Shown here: positions 44,082-54,000 of the stretch, piece after piece
Position numbering within the stretch: the stretch's first letter is position 1
Layout: every line of letters starts with the position of its first letter
Origin: Candidatus Poseidoniaceae archaeon
GTDB lineage: Archaea > Thermoplasmatota > Poseidoniia > Poseidoniales > Poseidoniaceae
DNA: 64,000 nt
Direction: 5' to 3'
NCBI GenBank assembly: GCA_938075675.1
Contig: CALJHE010000014.1
Coordinates: forward strand, 62,001-126,000
The notes under the pieces: model-generated
Told to the model about the DNA's origin: nothing
The model's database searches: none
The model's input: the letters and a program-made list of their open reading frames with translations, nothing else
Translations under genes and position numbers: made by a program

Positions 44082-45209
44082 TCACTCTGCACGGTGTGAA
44101 AAACCCACCGCCTCATCGAGCGATGAAAAACCATGCTTGCGCATCTTCTTCTCTAGACCATGAACAACTGATTTCGTTAAAGATGCACCTTCAAACACGA
44201 ACCCACTGTAGGCTTGTATTAATGTTGCACCAGCGCCAATCTTGGCCCAAGCATCTTCTGCATTAGAGATACCACCAACCCCAACAATGGGCCATTCACC
44301 GTTTGTCATCGAATAGATTTGATGAATCATCGCTGTCGAACGATTTGTGAGTGGAGAGCCACTCATGCCACCTGTTTGGGAAAACACAGATTCTTCATTT
44401 GGAGGATAGTGCTCTGGACGCTCGACAGTGGTATTTGTTGCTACAATTCCATCGCAACCAGCAGCACGTGCAGTATGGACTACTGCCTTCAATTGAATAT
44501 CGGTAAGGTCCGGAGCAATTTTGACCAAAAGAGGTTTTTCTTTCGCACCGGACAGTTGAGCGTGCTGTTGGTTGACGAGTTGACAGGCTTTGACAATCGA
44601 TTCGAGTGCATTATCATGCTGTAATTCACGGAGATTCGGGGTATTGGGGGAAGACACATTGATGACGAAAACATCGCAGTAATCCCACAAGCGGCCCATT
44701 GATGCCGCATAGTCCGACGGAGCATCCTCCAACTCGGTTCGCTTTGATTTGCCAAGATTCGCCCATAACGGAACACTGGGAGGGCCGAACTTCGAGTAAT
44801 GCTGGGCGAGGGTTGACGCCACTTTCTTAGAGCCTGGGTTGTTGAAGCCCATTCGGTTTACGAGTGCTCTTGAAGAAGTGGCCCGAAACATTCGAGGTTT
44901 CGGATTACCACCTTGCTCATGCTCTGTCACACCGCCTATTTCGATGAAAGATAAGCCGATTGCATCCCATCCTCTAAGGGCTTCTGCACGTTTGTCAAGG
45001 CCAGCAGCATTGCCAAACGGGTGTTTGTAGAACGAACCGAAGCATTCGACAGGGATTTCTTTACGAGGACGATAAAGAAGAGACAGGAATGGTCTTATGA
45101 TGAAACTTGAGGACATGAGACGGAGCATTTTCAAGGCGCGGGAATGCGATTTCTCTGAATCTTGGAAACGCAACAACGGTCGGACAAAGATACGATACCC
45201 GATGCCCAT
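44082..45209 (-). CDS. pyrD: Dihydroorotate dehydrogenase, class 2
   Basis: PyrD oxidises dihydroorotate to orotate, passing electrons to membrane quinone. The 375-residue enzyme has the class 2 N-terminal extension (about 1-50), GNAAGLDKRAEALRGW, NRMGFNNPG, the catalytic-Ser motif NVSSPNTPNLR, KIAPDLTD and GVGGISNAEDAW. Class 2 is typical of bacteria and mitochondria and rarer in archaea, which usually have class 1B. It pairs with the menaquinone gene mqnC later in the window as evidence for a quinone pool. Confidence 0.94.
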   Translation of the reverse strand: MGIGYRIFVRPLLRFQDSEKSHSRALKMLRLMSSSFIIRPFLSLLYRPRKEIPVECFGSFYKHPFGNAAGLDKRAEALRGWDAIGLSFIEIGGVTEHEQGGNPKPRMFRATSSRALVNRMGFNNPGSKKVASTLAQHYSKFGPPSVPLWANLGKSKRTELEDAPSDYAASMGRLWDYCDVFVINVSSPNTPNLRELQHDNALESIVKACQLVNQQHAQLSGAKEKPLLVKIAPDLTDIQLKAVVHTARAAGCDGIVATNTTVERPEHYPPNEESVFSQTGGMSGSPLTNRSTAMIHQIYSMTNGEWPIVGVGGISNAEDAWAKIGAGATLIQAYSGFVFEGASLTKSVVHGLEKKMRKHGFSSLDEAVGFSHRAE

Positions 45210-45256
45210 GATGTGCTGGTTGAATCGGTATCCTTCAAGACTTCCGCCTCTTCGGG

Positions 45257-45694
45257 TTGCATGTGCGGATAGACAACCCCCTGTGGCCCGTGGTCAGGGA
45301 GACCTCGAGAATCATCCTGAGGGGTGAGCGACTCATGATCCATTTACCTGAACGTCACATTGGAGATATGAAAAAATTGATACTGGAAATGAGTGACTAC
45401 CAGCCTGCCAAAATCGATTACCCTCAATACACTGCTTCGGAATTGGATGCAATCAATGTTTACCAAATGAACAGTGATTCAAATGGTTTCGAGCATTTGG
45501 CTCATGTCAGCCTCGATGAACCGAACTTAACGGTGCGTTGGGTGAAAATGGACGTTGACGAAGGATGGAAAAATATTATGGAATCTTGCAGAGAGTTGCA
45601 TGAAGCTGGTTATCCGGGTTGTATTGGATGCGGGGGGCCTAATTCAGAATTGCCATGGGATGAATCGAGAAATCGTCTCCGTTACACTCTCTAA
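45257..45694 (+). CDS. Protein of unknown function
   Basis: A 145-residue soluble protein that diverges from pyrD across 47 bases. It mixes strands and helices (NPLWPVVRETSRIILRGERLMI, LTVRWVKMDV, a helix DEGWKNIMESCRELHEAG) and ends with a Cys-rich turn GCIGCGGPNSELPW. An ATG at 45335 (MIHLPERH) would give a 119-residue version. No family recognised. A T7 run lies shortly after its stop. Confidence 0.55.
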   Translation: MHVRIDNPLWPVVRETSRIILRGERLMIHLPERHIGDMKKLILEMSDYQPAKIDYPQYTASELDAINVYQMNSDSNGFEHLAHVSLDEPNLTVRWVKMDVDEGWKNIMESCRELHEAGYPGCIGCGGPNSELPWDESRNRLRYTL

Positions 45695-45712
45695 AACTTG
45701 TCTATTCACATG

Positions 45713-45719
45713 TTTTTTT
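45713..45719 (+). terminator. T7 tract after the 145-residue protein
   Basis: Seven consecutive T residues follow the stop codon by 18 bases. Oligo-T is sufficient for archaeal termination, and it separates this gene from topB. Confidence 0.5.
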
Positions 45720-45723
45720 GATA

Positions 45724-45741
45724 CAGATACCAAAGTATCTG
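45724..45741. promoter_or_regulatory. Perfect 7-bp dyad upstream of the topoisomerase gene
   Basis: CAGATAC and GTATCTG around CAAA, extendable by an A-T pair, end 57 bases before the topB ATG. It could be part of the preceding terminator or an operator of topB; no regulator was identified. Confidence 0.4.
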
Positions 45742-45798
45742 TGCCCATGGTCTGCAAATGAGAGAGTTCAAGTATCCTCGTCCGTCGCATGTTAAACC

Positions 45799-48546
45799 AT
45801 GAGCGTTGTCATCATTGCCGAGAAACCGAGTGTTGCAAACGACATCGCCAAGGTTCTCGGAGCCTCTTCCAAAAAGGACACGCACTGGGAAGGTAATGAC
45901 ATCGTCGTCACTTGGGCAATCGGCCATTTACTGCAATTGAAGTATATGGATGACTACGATGAAGCATTCAAAGACTGGCGTAAAACCATCGACCGTCTAC
46001 CCTACATTCCAGAAAAATTTGAGTACAAGCCAATCGGCGGAAGAGGAAAAAAACAGTTGTCTGCAATTAACAAGCTCATCAAATCAAAAGAAGTTAAAGA
46101 GATTGTCAATGCTTGTGACGCTGCTCGTGAAGGTGAACTCATCTTCAGGACGATTGTTCAGCATTCGAAGTCCAAGACCAAAACCTCGAGAATGTGGTTG
46201 CAGTCAATGACTAAAGATTCGATACAACAGGCATGGGATGCAAGGGTTGACGGGGATGAATACAGTGACCTTCGTGATGCCGCATACTCTCGTTCCGAAG
46301 CGGACTGGATCATCGGCATGAACGGTTCACGAGTTGCCAATTCCTTCCTGCCTCGCAAGAAAAATGAACGCGTTGCCATATCATTGGGCCGTGTCCAAAC
46401 TGCCACTCTCGCGATGATTGTTGAACATGAATTGAATGTTCTTGGACACACTCCACTCCCGTATTGGCAACTCGAAGCAGTGTTCAAGTCTGGTGATGCA
46501 AAATGGACTGGGCGTTGGGAAAGGCAAAACCATGTTGACGACCCAGACCAGCCAGACTACAAACCTCACCGCATTGTTGAACAGGACGAACATGACAGAC
46601 TACTAAAGATCCTCAAATCTGGAAAACCAGCCTCTGTTCGGCAAACTCAAAGAGATGCTAAGGAAAAAGCACCGCTTAATTTTGATTTGACAACACTCCA
46701 AAGAGAAGCAAACAGTTCGTTTAGTTGGTCTGCAAAAAGGACGCTTGGTGTTGCTCAAGATTTGTATGACTCTCACAAGTTGACGACCTATCCTCGAACC
46801 GACTCTCGACATCTCCCCGAGGATATGCATGAAGAAATTGCAAAAACTGTACGGCAACTTGGAGCACAAGATGAATACAATGCGCATTCAAAGCGTATAG
46901 TGGATGAAGGTATGAAAAACGCTGGACGTAACTTTGACAACACCAAAGTGAGTGATCACTTCGCCATTATACCAACAGGAAAAATTCCTGACTCTAATTT
47001 GAGTGCTGACCACAAGAGGCTGTACGACCTCATCGTACGCACCTTCCTTGCCTCTTGGCACCCCGATGCCGTATGGGATGTTCAAAAGCGTACTGCGACA
47101 CTTGAGGGGGAACAATTCTCGAAAGAAGCACGCCAAATCAAAACACCAGGATGGCGTGCAGTCCGACCGAAGAAGCAAGCACTTCCCGAAGATTGGAATG
47201 TACTACCGTCTAATCCATGTGAAGGAGAAATAGAATCCTATGAATTCGCTGAAGAGAAATCAAAGCCAAAAGGTCGATTGAAGGAAGCAGGGTTGCTTCG
47301 TTTGATGGAGCATGCGGGAAAACAGGTCGATGATGAAGCACTTGCAGATGCGATGAAGGATAAAGGACTTGGAACACCCGCAACTCGGGCAGACACAATT
47401 GAAAAACTCGTAGACAGAGGGTATATTCAACGCTCCCGTGCAGGAAGCATCAGTGCAACTGCGCATGGTATTCGAATTATCGATGTCTTGCGTAAAATAC
47501 CAGTCGAATGGATAACATCGCCAGAAATGACCGGTGAAATGGAATCTTCGTTACTTCGCGTTCAGCGTGGAGATGAGCCTCGTGAAAACTACATGAACGC
47601 TGTCATCGAACAAACTCGCGTCATGGTCGAACGAATCAAAAATCACGACCGAACTGAATTGTATCAAAACGAACCATCGATTGGTGCATGTACCGTTTGT
47701 TCAGGGAAAATCATTGAAACTACGCTCAACTACCAGTGTGAAAAGAACGAAGGTCGAGACAAGGGGTGCTCTTTTGTTTTCTGGAAGGATACATCGGGGC
47801 GATGGTTTGACCAAACAACAGCCAAAAGATTGCTTGAAAACAGACAGATCGAAGACCTTCACGGATTCTTCAACCGTTCTGGAGAACCATACGTCGCCAC
47901 AGTCAAAATCAGTGATGAAGGAAAAGTTGAGTTCATCGGCGGTGGAGAGGGTTCATCCAATGCAACTGACGAGGAAGTCTGTGCTTGCCCACTGTGCGAC
48001 CATGGAACTGTTCGAATCGGACAGACAATGTATGCCTGTGACCATGATGAATGCAAATTCCGAGGCGTATCCAAAGAGATGTGTAAACGTCCAATCAGTC
48101 CAGAAGAAGCAAAATACATACTCCAAAACGGGAAGTCCGAATTGCTCGAAGATTTCATTTCAAAGCGTGGACGACCGTTCAAGGCCTTCTTGGTGTTGGA
48201 CAACACTCGAATTAAGTTTGAGTTCCCACCTAGAGAAGCTGCTGCTGATGCGAAACGTTTCCCAGTCGTCGAAGGAATCGTGGGTGTTTGCCCAACACAC
48301 AAGGTCAACATTGTGGAAACTGAGACACATTACCAACCGGAGGCTGGCTCAAGTGGATGCTCAATTCAAATTCTCCGAGAAGTTTCAAAGCGTGAAATAA
48401 CCCGTGAAGAAGCGAAACTCATGATTGAAAAGCGTGAAATTGGACCTTTTGACGATTTCTTGTCGAAGAAAACCGGTAAACCGTTTTCATCTAAACTGTA
48501 CTTGAAGAAAAACGAGAGTATCGGCTACAAATTTGCGAAACGTTAG
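45799..48546 (+). CDS. topB: Type IA DNA topoisomerase, TopB-like
   Basis: A 915-residue topoisomerase. The Toprim domain starts VIIAEKPSVANDIAKVLG, with acidic residues in CDAAREGELIF. The catalytic Tyr331 is in LTTYPRTDSRHLP, and the C-terminal core carries GLGTPATRADTIEKLV and TAHGIRIIDVL. After about residue 630 there is a zinc-binding module (CTVCSG, CEKNEG), then repeats of the TopB C-terminal type (GFFNRSGEPYVATV, DFISKRGRPFKAFLVL, DFLSKKTGKPFSSKLYL) with further Cys pairs. It most resembles bacterial TopB rather than the archaeal TopA/Topo III series. Confidence 0.93.
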   Translation: MSVVIIAEKPSVANDIAKVLGASSKKDTHWEGNDIVVTWAIGHLLQLKYMDDYDEAFKDWRKTIDRLPYIPEKFEYKPIGGRGKKQLSAINKLIKSKEVKEIVNACDAAREGELIFRTIVQHSKSKTKTSRMWLQSMTKDSIQQAWDARVDGDEYSDLRDAAYSRSEADWIIGMNGSRVANSFLPRKKNERVAISLGRVQTATLAMIVEHELNVLGHTPLPYWQLEAVFKSGDAKWTGRWERQNHVDDPDQPDYKPHRIVEQDEHDRLLKILKSGKPASVRQTQRDAKEKAPLNFDLTTLQREANSSFSWSAKRTLGVAQDLYDSHKLTTYPRTDSRHLPEDMHEEIAKTVRQLGAQDEYNAHSKRIVDEGMKNAGRNFDNTKVSDHFAIIPTGKIPDSNLSADHKRLYDLIVRTFLASWHPDAVWDVQKRTATLEGEQFSKEARQIKTPGWRAVRPKKQALPEDWNVLPSNPCEGEIESYEFAEEKSKPKGRLKEAGLLRLMEHAGKQVDDEALADAMKDKGLGTPATRADTIEKLVDRGYIQRSRAGSISATAHGIRIIDVLRKIPVEWITSPEMTGEMESSLLRVQRGDEPRENYMNAVIEQTRVMVERIKNHDRTELYQNEPSIGACTVCSGKIIETTLNYQCEKNEGRDKGCSFVFWKDTSGRWFDQTTAKRLLENRQIEDLHGFFNRSGEPYVATVKISDEGKVEFIGGGEGSSNATDEEVCACPLCDHGTVRIGQTMYACDHDECKFRGVSKEMCKRPISPEEAKYILQNGKSELLEDFISKRGRPFKAFLVLDNTRIKFEFPPREAAADAKRFPVVEGIVGVCPTHKVNIVETETHYQPEAGSSGCSIQILREVSKREITREEAKLMIEKREIGPFDDFLSKKTGKPFSSKLYLKKNESIGYKFAKR

Positions 48547-48581
48547 AACGCACTTTTACTCCTAAATGAGAGCGAAGGTTG

Positions 48582-49823
48582 ATGTTCGACCGACTACGCA
48601 CTACCACTATGAACCAGTCCGAATGGGATGTCATCATCGTTGGCGCAGGCCCAACAGGAGGGCGTACAGCAACTCATTTGGCATCACGCGGACACAGTGT
48701 CCTCATGCTTGAAGAGCACACTGAAATAGGGCGCCCATTCCAGTGTGCAGGACTCGTCACTCCGAAGGCACTTCGCGAGGTCGGATTATTTGACTCGGTT
48801 CTCGAAGAAGTCGATGGTGCAAGAATTCACGGTCCAAGTGGAACACTCGTTCCGGTCGGCACAGATGGCAAACTGAGAACTTATGTGGTCTGTCGGAAAA
48901 AATTCGACCAAGGCGTGGTACAGCAAGGAATGGAAGCAGGTGCGACACTGTGGCTTGATTCACGACCAGTTCATGCTGAAGTGAATGAAGAAAATGTTTC
49001 ACTTGAAGTGGAATCCAAGGGAGAAAACATCTCTCTCACCTGTAAACTTTTGATAGGGTGCGACGGGGCTCACAGTTGGACTCGTCGGCACTTTAAGATG
49101 GGAAGACCGAAAGAAATGATGATTGGCTTCCAAGCAGAAGTCCTTGGATACGACGGGAACAACAGATGGCTGGACATGTACAGTGGCTCAGAAATCGCTC
49201 CAGGTTTCTTTGCTTGGGTCATACCATCTGGGTTTGGAACCCATCGAATCGGAGTTTGGTCGACTCCAGACCGCCTCAATGGGAGGAGTGTCGAGCAATG
49301 CTATGACGACCTTCGAGCACACCCGCTCTGGAAGGACAGATTCACGAACATAAAGGAAGTCGCCCGATATTGTGGACCTATTCCGAGTGGAATGGTGAAA
49401 AATACTGTGAAAGACAGAGTCTTGCTGTTGGGTGATGCTGCCGGAATGGCCAAACCAACGACTGGTGGGGGTATCGGCCCTGGATTCCGTCAAATCAAAG
49501 GAATATTGAATCCGTTGAGCCAAGCAATTTCAGATGACAACTTGTCGGAAAAACACCTCTCCAAAATTACTTCAAAGCACTTCAAAGCAATGAAAAAAGA
49601 CCAAGATAAAGCGCGTGCTCTTCGTAATTTACTTGTAAGTGATGTGAGTGATGCAGAACTTGATGGACACTTTGCAAATTTTGCTCGACCAGATGTGTTA
49701 GAACTCATCAATGAAATCGGTGATATCGAAAAGCCGGTGCCCCTAGGATTAGCCCTCGTGAAAAAGGTGCCAGCATTCCGCAGACTCGCTCTTAGAGCAG
49801 GTTCGAAACTCTTGTTCAGGTGA
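48582..49823 (+). CDS. Geranylgeranyl reductase family flavoprotein
   Basis: A 413-residue FAD enzyme. The dinucleotide-binding GAGPTGGRTATHLASRG, the CAGLVTP motif, an inner GCDGAHSWTRR, and GDAAGMAKPTTGGGIG with the second FAD contact match digeranylgeranylglycerophospholipid reductases, which saturate archaeal lipid chains. Related enzymes reduce chlorophyll or menaquinone side chains, so menaquinone is an alternative substrate. It follows topB by 35 bases. An ATG at 48609 closer to the fold is equally possible. Confidence 0.9.
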   Translation: MFDRLRTTTMNQSEWDVIIVGAGPTGGRTATHLASRGHSVLMLEEHTEIGRPFQCAGLVTPKALREVGLFDSVLEEVDGARIHGPSGTLVPVGTDGKLRTYVVCRKKFDQGVVQQGMEAGATLWLDSRPVHAEVNEENVSLEVESKGENISLTCKLLIGCDGAHSWTRRHFKMGRPKEMMIGFQAEVLGYDGNNRWLDMYSGSEIAPGFFAWVIPSGFGTHRIGVWSTPDRLNGRSVEQCYDDLRAHPLWKDRFTNIKEVARYCGPIPSGMVKNTVKDRVLLLGDAAGMAKPTTGGGIGPGFRQIKGILNPLSQAISDDNLSEKHLSKITSKHFKAMKKDQDKARALRNLLVSDVSDAELDGHFANFARPDVLELINEIGDIEKPVPLGLALVKKVPAFRRLALRAGSKLLFR

Positions 49824-49832
49824 GGTTCTGGT

Positions 49833-50978
49833 ATGCTCGAATTACAAGTTGAACAACGTATCAGGTATCCGCCATTTGAACCTCATCGATTCATGCCAGC
49901 GAAACTGCCTATTGCGACCTCAACAAAGGTCATCGAAACCGGCACACGCGATGATCTCATTAGCACCGTTCAAAATCTCGCACCGAGTTTCAAACTTGGA
50001 AACGATGAATCTTGGATCGTCGAACAGAGATATTTGATTGATGGTGAGCCGTACCTTGATGAAGGGAATGAGCGGAGTGAACACGTCTTGGAATCAAACA
50101 AAAAACCATTGATTGTAAATGAACAAAGACAGGGTTGGTATCTTACTCCAAATCCAATCCATGCAGCAATTCGTAATTTCATATCGAAAACTGTTGTCCT
50201 TTTGCTCATTGCTTTGGGATACCTGTTCATTGAGCCCCTCCTCAGTTCATTGGGCATACAAGGAATCGGCACTGGCACCGTTCGAATCGGATTACTGGAT
50301 TATCCACTGCTTGCGATAATTATGCTTCCGTTGCTTTTGGGGCCTCTCGCAATGAGAGTTGGTGCAAACTTAGCAGATTTAGTTCAACAACAGAACTTTT
50401 TGAAATCAGAACCAATCGACCCTTCGATAACCCTTATTGAGCAACCGGTTGCAGGGCAACCTCTCAAGTTGAAAGTATCTATCGAAGAGTCTCGTGAAGA
50501 ATGGAAGGACATCGAAGTATTGTGGAGGGTAGGTGCTCTGCCTCCCGCTCGAGAAGAGATTTTTCGCTCTCTTGGAGTTGCTGAGTCGAAGCAACCACCT
50601 GCGGGTCTCACAACTGAATTACCGCATCACTGGCAAATAGGTCTCGATGATGGAACTGGGGGCGGCGAAGAAGCTCCAATGGAAGCTCGAGAAGTGAAAG
50701 GTGGACTGTTCTTGAGGCCTATGCGAAGCATGGAATCTGGTGGACGATGTTCGCTCAGTGAACAAGTCATGACTCTTGACCCACCAACTATGGAATGGCC
50801 GGGTACAGTGTCAAGTAAATTGATTCGGATTCACTGGGAAATTATTATTCGAATTCAACGAACCAAAGGCGGACCACTCTTGTGGGTGTTGCCTCTTCCA
50901 GTACAGCATCCTAAATCAAGTTCCCAAATTGCAACCCTCCCAACAAACGATGGTCGTGCTGAGTCAGTGCCGATTTGA
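49833..50978 (+). CDS. Two-helix membrane protein, unknown
   Basis: A 381-residue protein with a cytoplasmic N-terminus of about 115 residues, two membrane helices (about 120-142 and 155-175) and a large C-terminal soluble region with beta-sandwich character. The C-terminal part includes GQPLKLKVSIEES, LSEQVMTLDP and LIRIHWEIIIRIQR, like an arrestin-type or Ig-type sheet. No catalytic motif. It is 10 bases after the geranylgeranyl reductase gene. Function unknown. Confidence 0.6.
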   Translation: MLELQVEQRIRYPPFEPHRFMPAKLPIATSTKVIETGTRDDLISTVQNLAPSFKLGNDESWIVEQRYLIDGEPYLDEGNERSEHVLESNKKPLIVNEQRQGWYLTPNPIHAAIRNFISKTVVLLLIALGYLFIEPLLSSLGIQGIGTGTVRIGLLDYPLLAIIMLPLLLGPLAMRVGANLADLVQQQNFLKSEPIDPSITLIEQPVAGQPLKLKVSIEESREEWKDIEVLWRVGALPPAREEIFRSLGVAESKQPPAGLTTELPHHWQIGLDDGTGGGEEAPMEAREVKGGLFLRPMRSMESGGRCSLSEQVMTLDPPTMEWPGTVSSKLIRIHWEIIIRIQRTKGGPLLWVLPLPVQHPKSSSQIATLPTNDGRAESVPI

Positions 50979-51018
50979 ATGGCAAACATTCAAGTCTCTC
51001 ATGGAATGTATATAATCC

Positions 51019-54000
51019 ATGGAAGGGCGCGTATTCTATGCCATACTCCTTGTTGGTTTGCTTGTTGTTTCAGGTTGTCTCGGAAACGCCGACATTGAAT
51101 CCGAAATTCCTGAGGATGACAACCAATACATTGGGATTATTTCACTCAATGCTTCATGGGGAGCATTAATCCAATCAATTCCGATGGATGGAACTCCAAT
51201 TGTCCTTCAAGTCGTAATTGCAAGCGAAGGTGATGACTGGGGTGCACAGCCGACAATTCTTACGCCTGATTTCACATCTCTTTCGTTGTACGAGTGGGAG
51301 AAAAATCAACAAGGATATCAACTAACATTTGTTCCCGAAATTACGGGAGATTATTCGATTCAAATTGAATTTGCCACTACGAATAATGCTGAATTTAGTG
51401 ACCCACAGCCGGTACGACTCACTCATGTCATCTCAGTACAACCCGTAGAGGAAGATGCTCCAATCCTTACAGCACCAGTATTTATCGAAATTGAAGAACA
51501 ACGGCTCATATGGTATGAAGGAACTGTAAGCCATGCAAATATTGCTACCTGTACACTTGAGATACTGCTTGAAGAGGGTACAAGAAAATCACCTGCAGTC
51601 AAGGATGATGGGACATGGAAACTTTTACTCGACCTGTCTGAATCTGAATCGTCATTTGACATTCACGCAGACGTAGAATGTGGCACATATTCTCCAAAAA
51701 ATGACACTGTTGTTACACAAATCATCATCGCAAATATGGGTGAAGATTCCGATGGAGATGGAATACCTGATGAGAATGACCGATGCCCGAACGGCTACGG
51801 TGTCGCAGATGGATGGACATCATCGCTTGCAAGCGACCAAGACCAAGACGGATGTCATGACCTTCAGGAAGATACAGATGATGACAACGATGGTGTTGCG
51901 GACGACTACGACCTTTGCCCAACTTCCTTTGGGTGGGTTAGTTTCCCCAATGCAGACTATGATTCAGATGGTTGCCATGACGCAGATGAAGATGATGACG
52001 ATGATAACGATGGAATCCTCGATGTGGATGATTTATGCCCGTGGGGATTCATTGGCTGGAGTTCAAGCACCTTCAGTGATTGGGACAGCGATGGTTGCTC
52101 GGATCTTGATGAAGATATGGATGATGACAACGATGGATTGAATGATGAAATGGATTCATGTCCAAAGGGATTGACGAATTGGATTCGCAACCCATCAACT
52201 GATTTTGATGACGATGGTTGCTCAGATTCAACTGAAGACCTTGACGACGACAACGACTCCGTTGATGATGTGAACAGCACCGGCAGCCCCCTTGACTTGT
52301 GCCCGGAAACTCCACTCAATGCGACCCAAATCGACGAAAATGGATGCGCAGCAGTTCAACGTGACACCGATGTTGATGGTGTAAATGACTTGGACGATCA
52401 GTGCCCAGGTACCCCAGCACAACTGCCAGTCAATGCTGTCGGGTGCGCAGACATTGACGCTGATGGTGTGTTCGCTAATGTTGACCTCTGCCCAAACTCA
52501 CCGGGGCGCTGGACCATTGATTCTGATGGATGTGCAGTGATTCAATCTGCCATCCCATGGACGAGTTCATCTGCGCTTGATGCTCCAATGCAATCCGTTC
52601 CTGACTTTTCGATACCTACACTTGAAGGTACATTTTACTTCCAGCAAGAGTGGACCGGATACGACATTTACTTTTTCTTGTTCAAGTATACGGATTCCAG
52701 TGGCAACTCCAATTCTGCAACTTGGGGCCAAAGCCCTGGACAGTTTCTCCGGGCCATGCCCGACAATGTCCATGTGTTCTATGGCTCGTTTGATTCATCG
52801 TATCATACCGATGTCGTGAGTCGGAAAACGGCAGTTGAGAATGCCTTGAACCCGAATGAAGAGGCAGAATGGAATGGGCGGATACACTATATTGACCAAA
52901 GAGCTAACAGCATTTCTGGAGGTTTAGGCCAAATGATTTCAAACTTCAATTCCCCTTTGTATATGGGCATAGATCGATTCCAACTCGCAAGAGAAACTGG
53001 AAGTTTGTATGCGTGGACGTCATCCAACAATGACCCCATGCATTTGGTTCATGAACCTGCACAATGGAATGCCGAGTTCCCAGTTGAGATACGAAGGTCT
53101 GACCCTGGCGTCCAAGAAGTATCGATCATGGATTTTGACCGTCACACGGGCGGATGGGGGGGTGGCTTCACATCAACAATGAGCGCTGAGTTCCCAAACA
53201 ACCTCACAGAATACGACACAATGGAGGTCTACCATGAGCATGCGTGTATCGACCGTATGAATCGATACCAAACAAGCGATGGAACATACGCTGGTTGCCA
53301 CGAGTGGGATTATGAGGCAAATCTACGAATATGTGATCGTGGCAACACCTCTTCCTGCAGTACGGAGTTTATGAGATGGATAACCACATACGGTCGAGAA
53401 GGAAAATGGCTTACCGATATCTCCCCGTACCTTTTCATGTTGGAAAACGATGATAATCGGACATTCAAATATCGGGGTGCGAACAAAGGTGACCTCACAA
53501 TTTCAGTTTTGTTGAGTAATTGGGGCAGCGGTTTACGCAGCACTACGGCAGATTTTGCATTTACTGGCGGGCAATTCGACGGAACTTACAACGATGTAAC
53601 AAAATACACACGTGATCTTAATTTTACTGTACCTTCATGGGCAGAAAAAGTTCAAATTGTTGCAACAATAACAGGGCATGGGTTCGGTAAAGACAATGCA
53701 AATTGTGCTGAGTTCTGTGACCATGAACATCACTATTCGATGAATGGATTCACCACATACGAATGGCACCCTATTGTGTATTCAAACGAAGGTTGCGAAA
53801 ATGAAGTTGAGAACGGTGTCGTCGCTAATCAATTTGGTTCCTGGCCCTTTGGTCGAGCGGGCTGGTGTGCCGGTCAAGATGTCAAGCAATGGACCTACGA
53901 TATCACCGATTGGAGTGATATGAACGGCGGAGTGAATCATCTCACTTATCGAGGATTATACAACGGCCAAGAGTATGTACCATCGGACGGTGTAGGAAAC

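Noticed and set aside
51005-51015. TATATAA before the PNGase F-like lipoprotein as its promoter
   Set aside because: It is only about 10 bases before the ATG, too close for a start upstream of the codon, and no later start keeps the signal peptide.
51743-52545. Regularly spaced repeats resembling a CRISPR array
   Set aside because: The repeats are coding type-3 calcium motifs, with diverged DNA units and no constant-length spacers.
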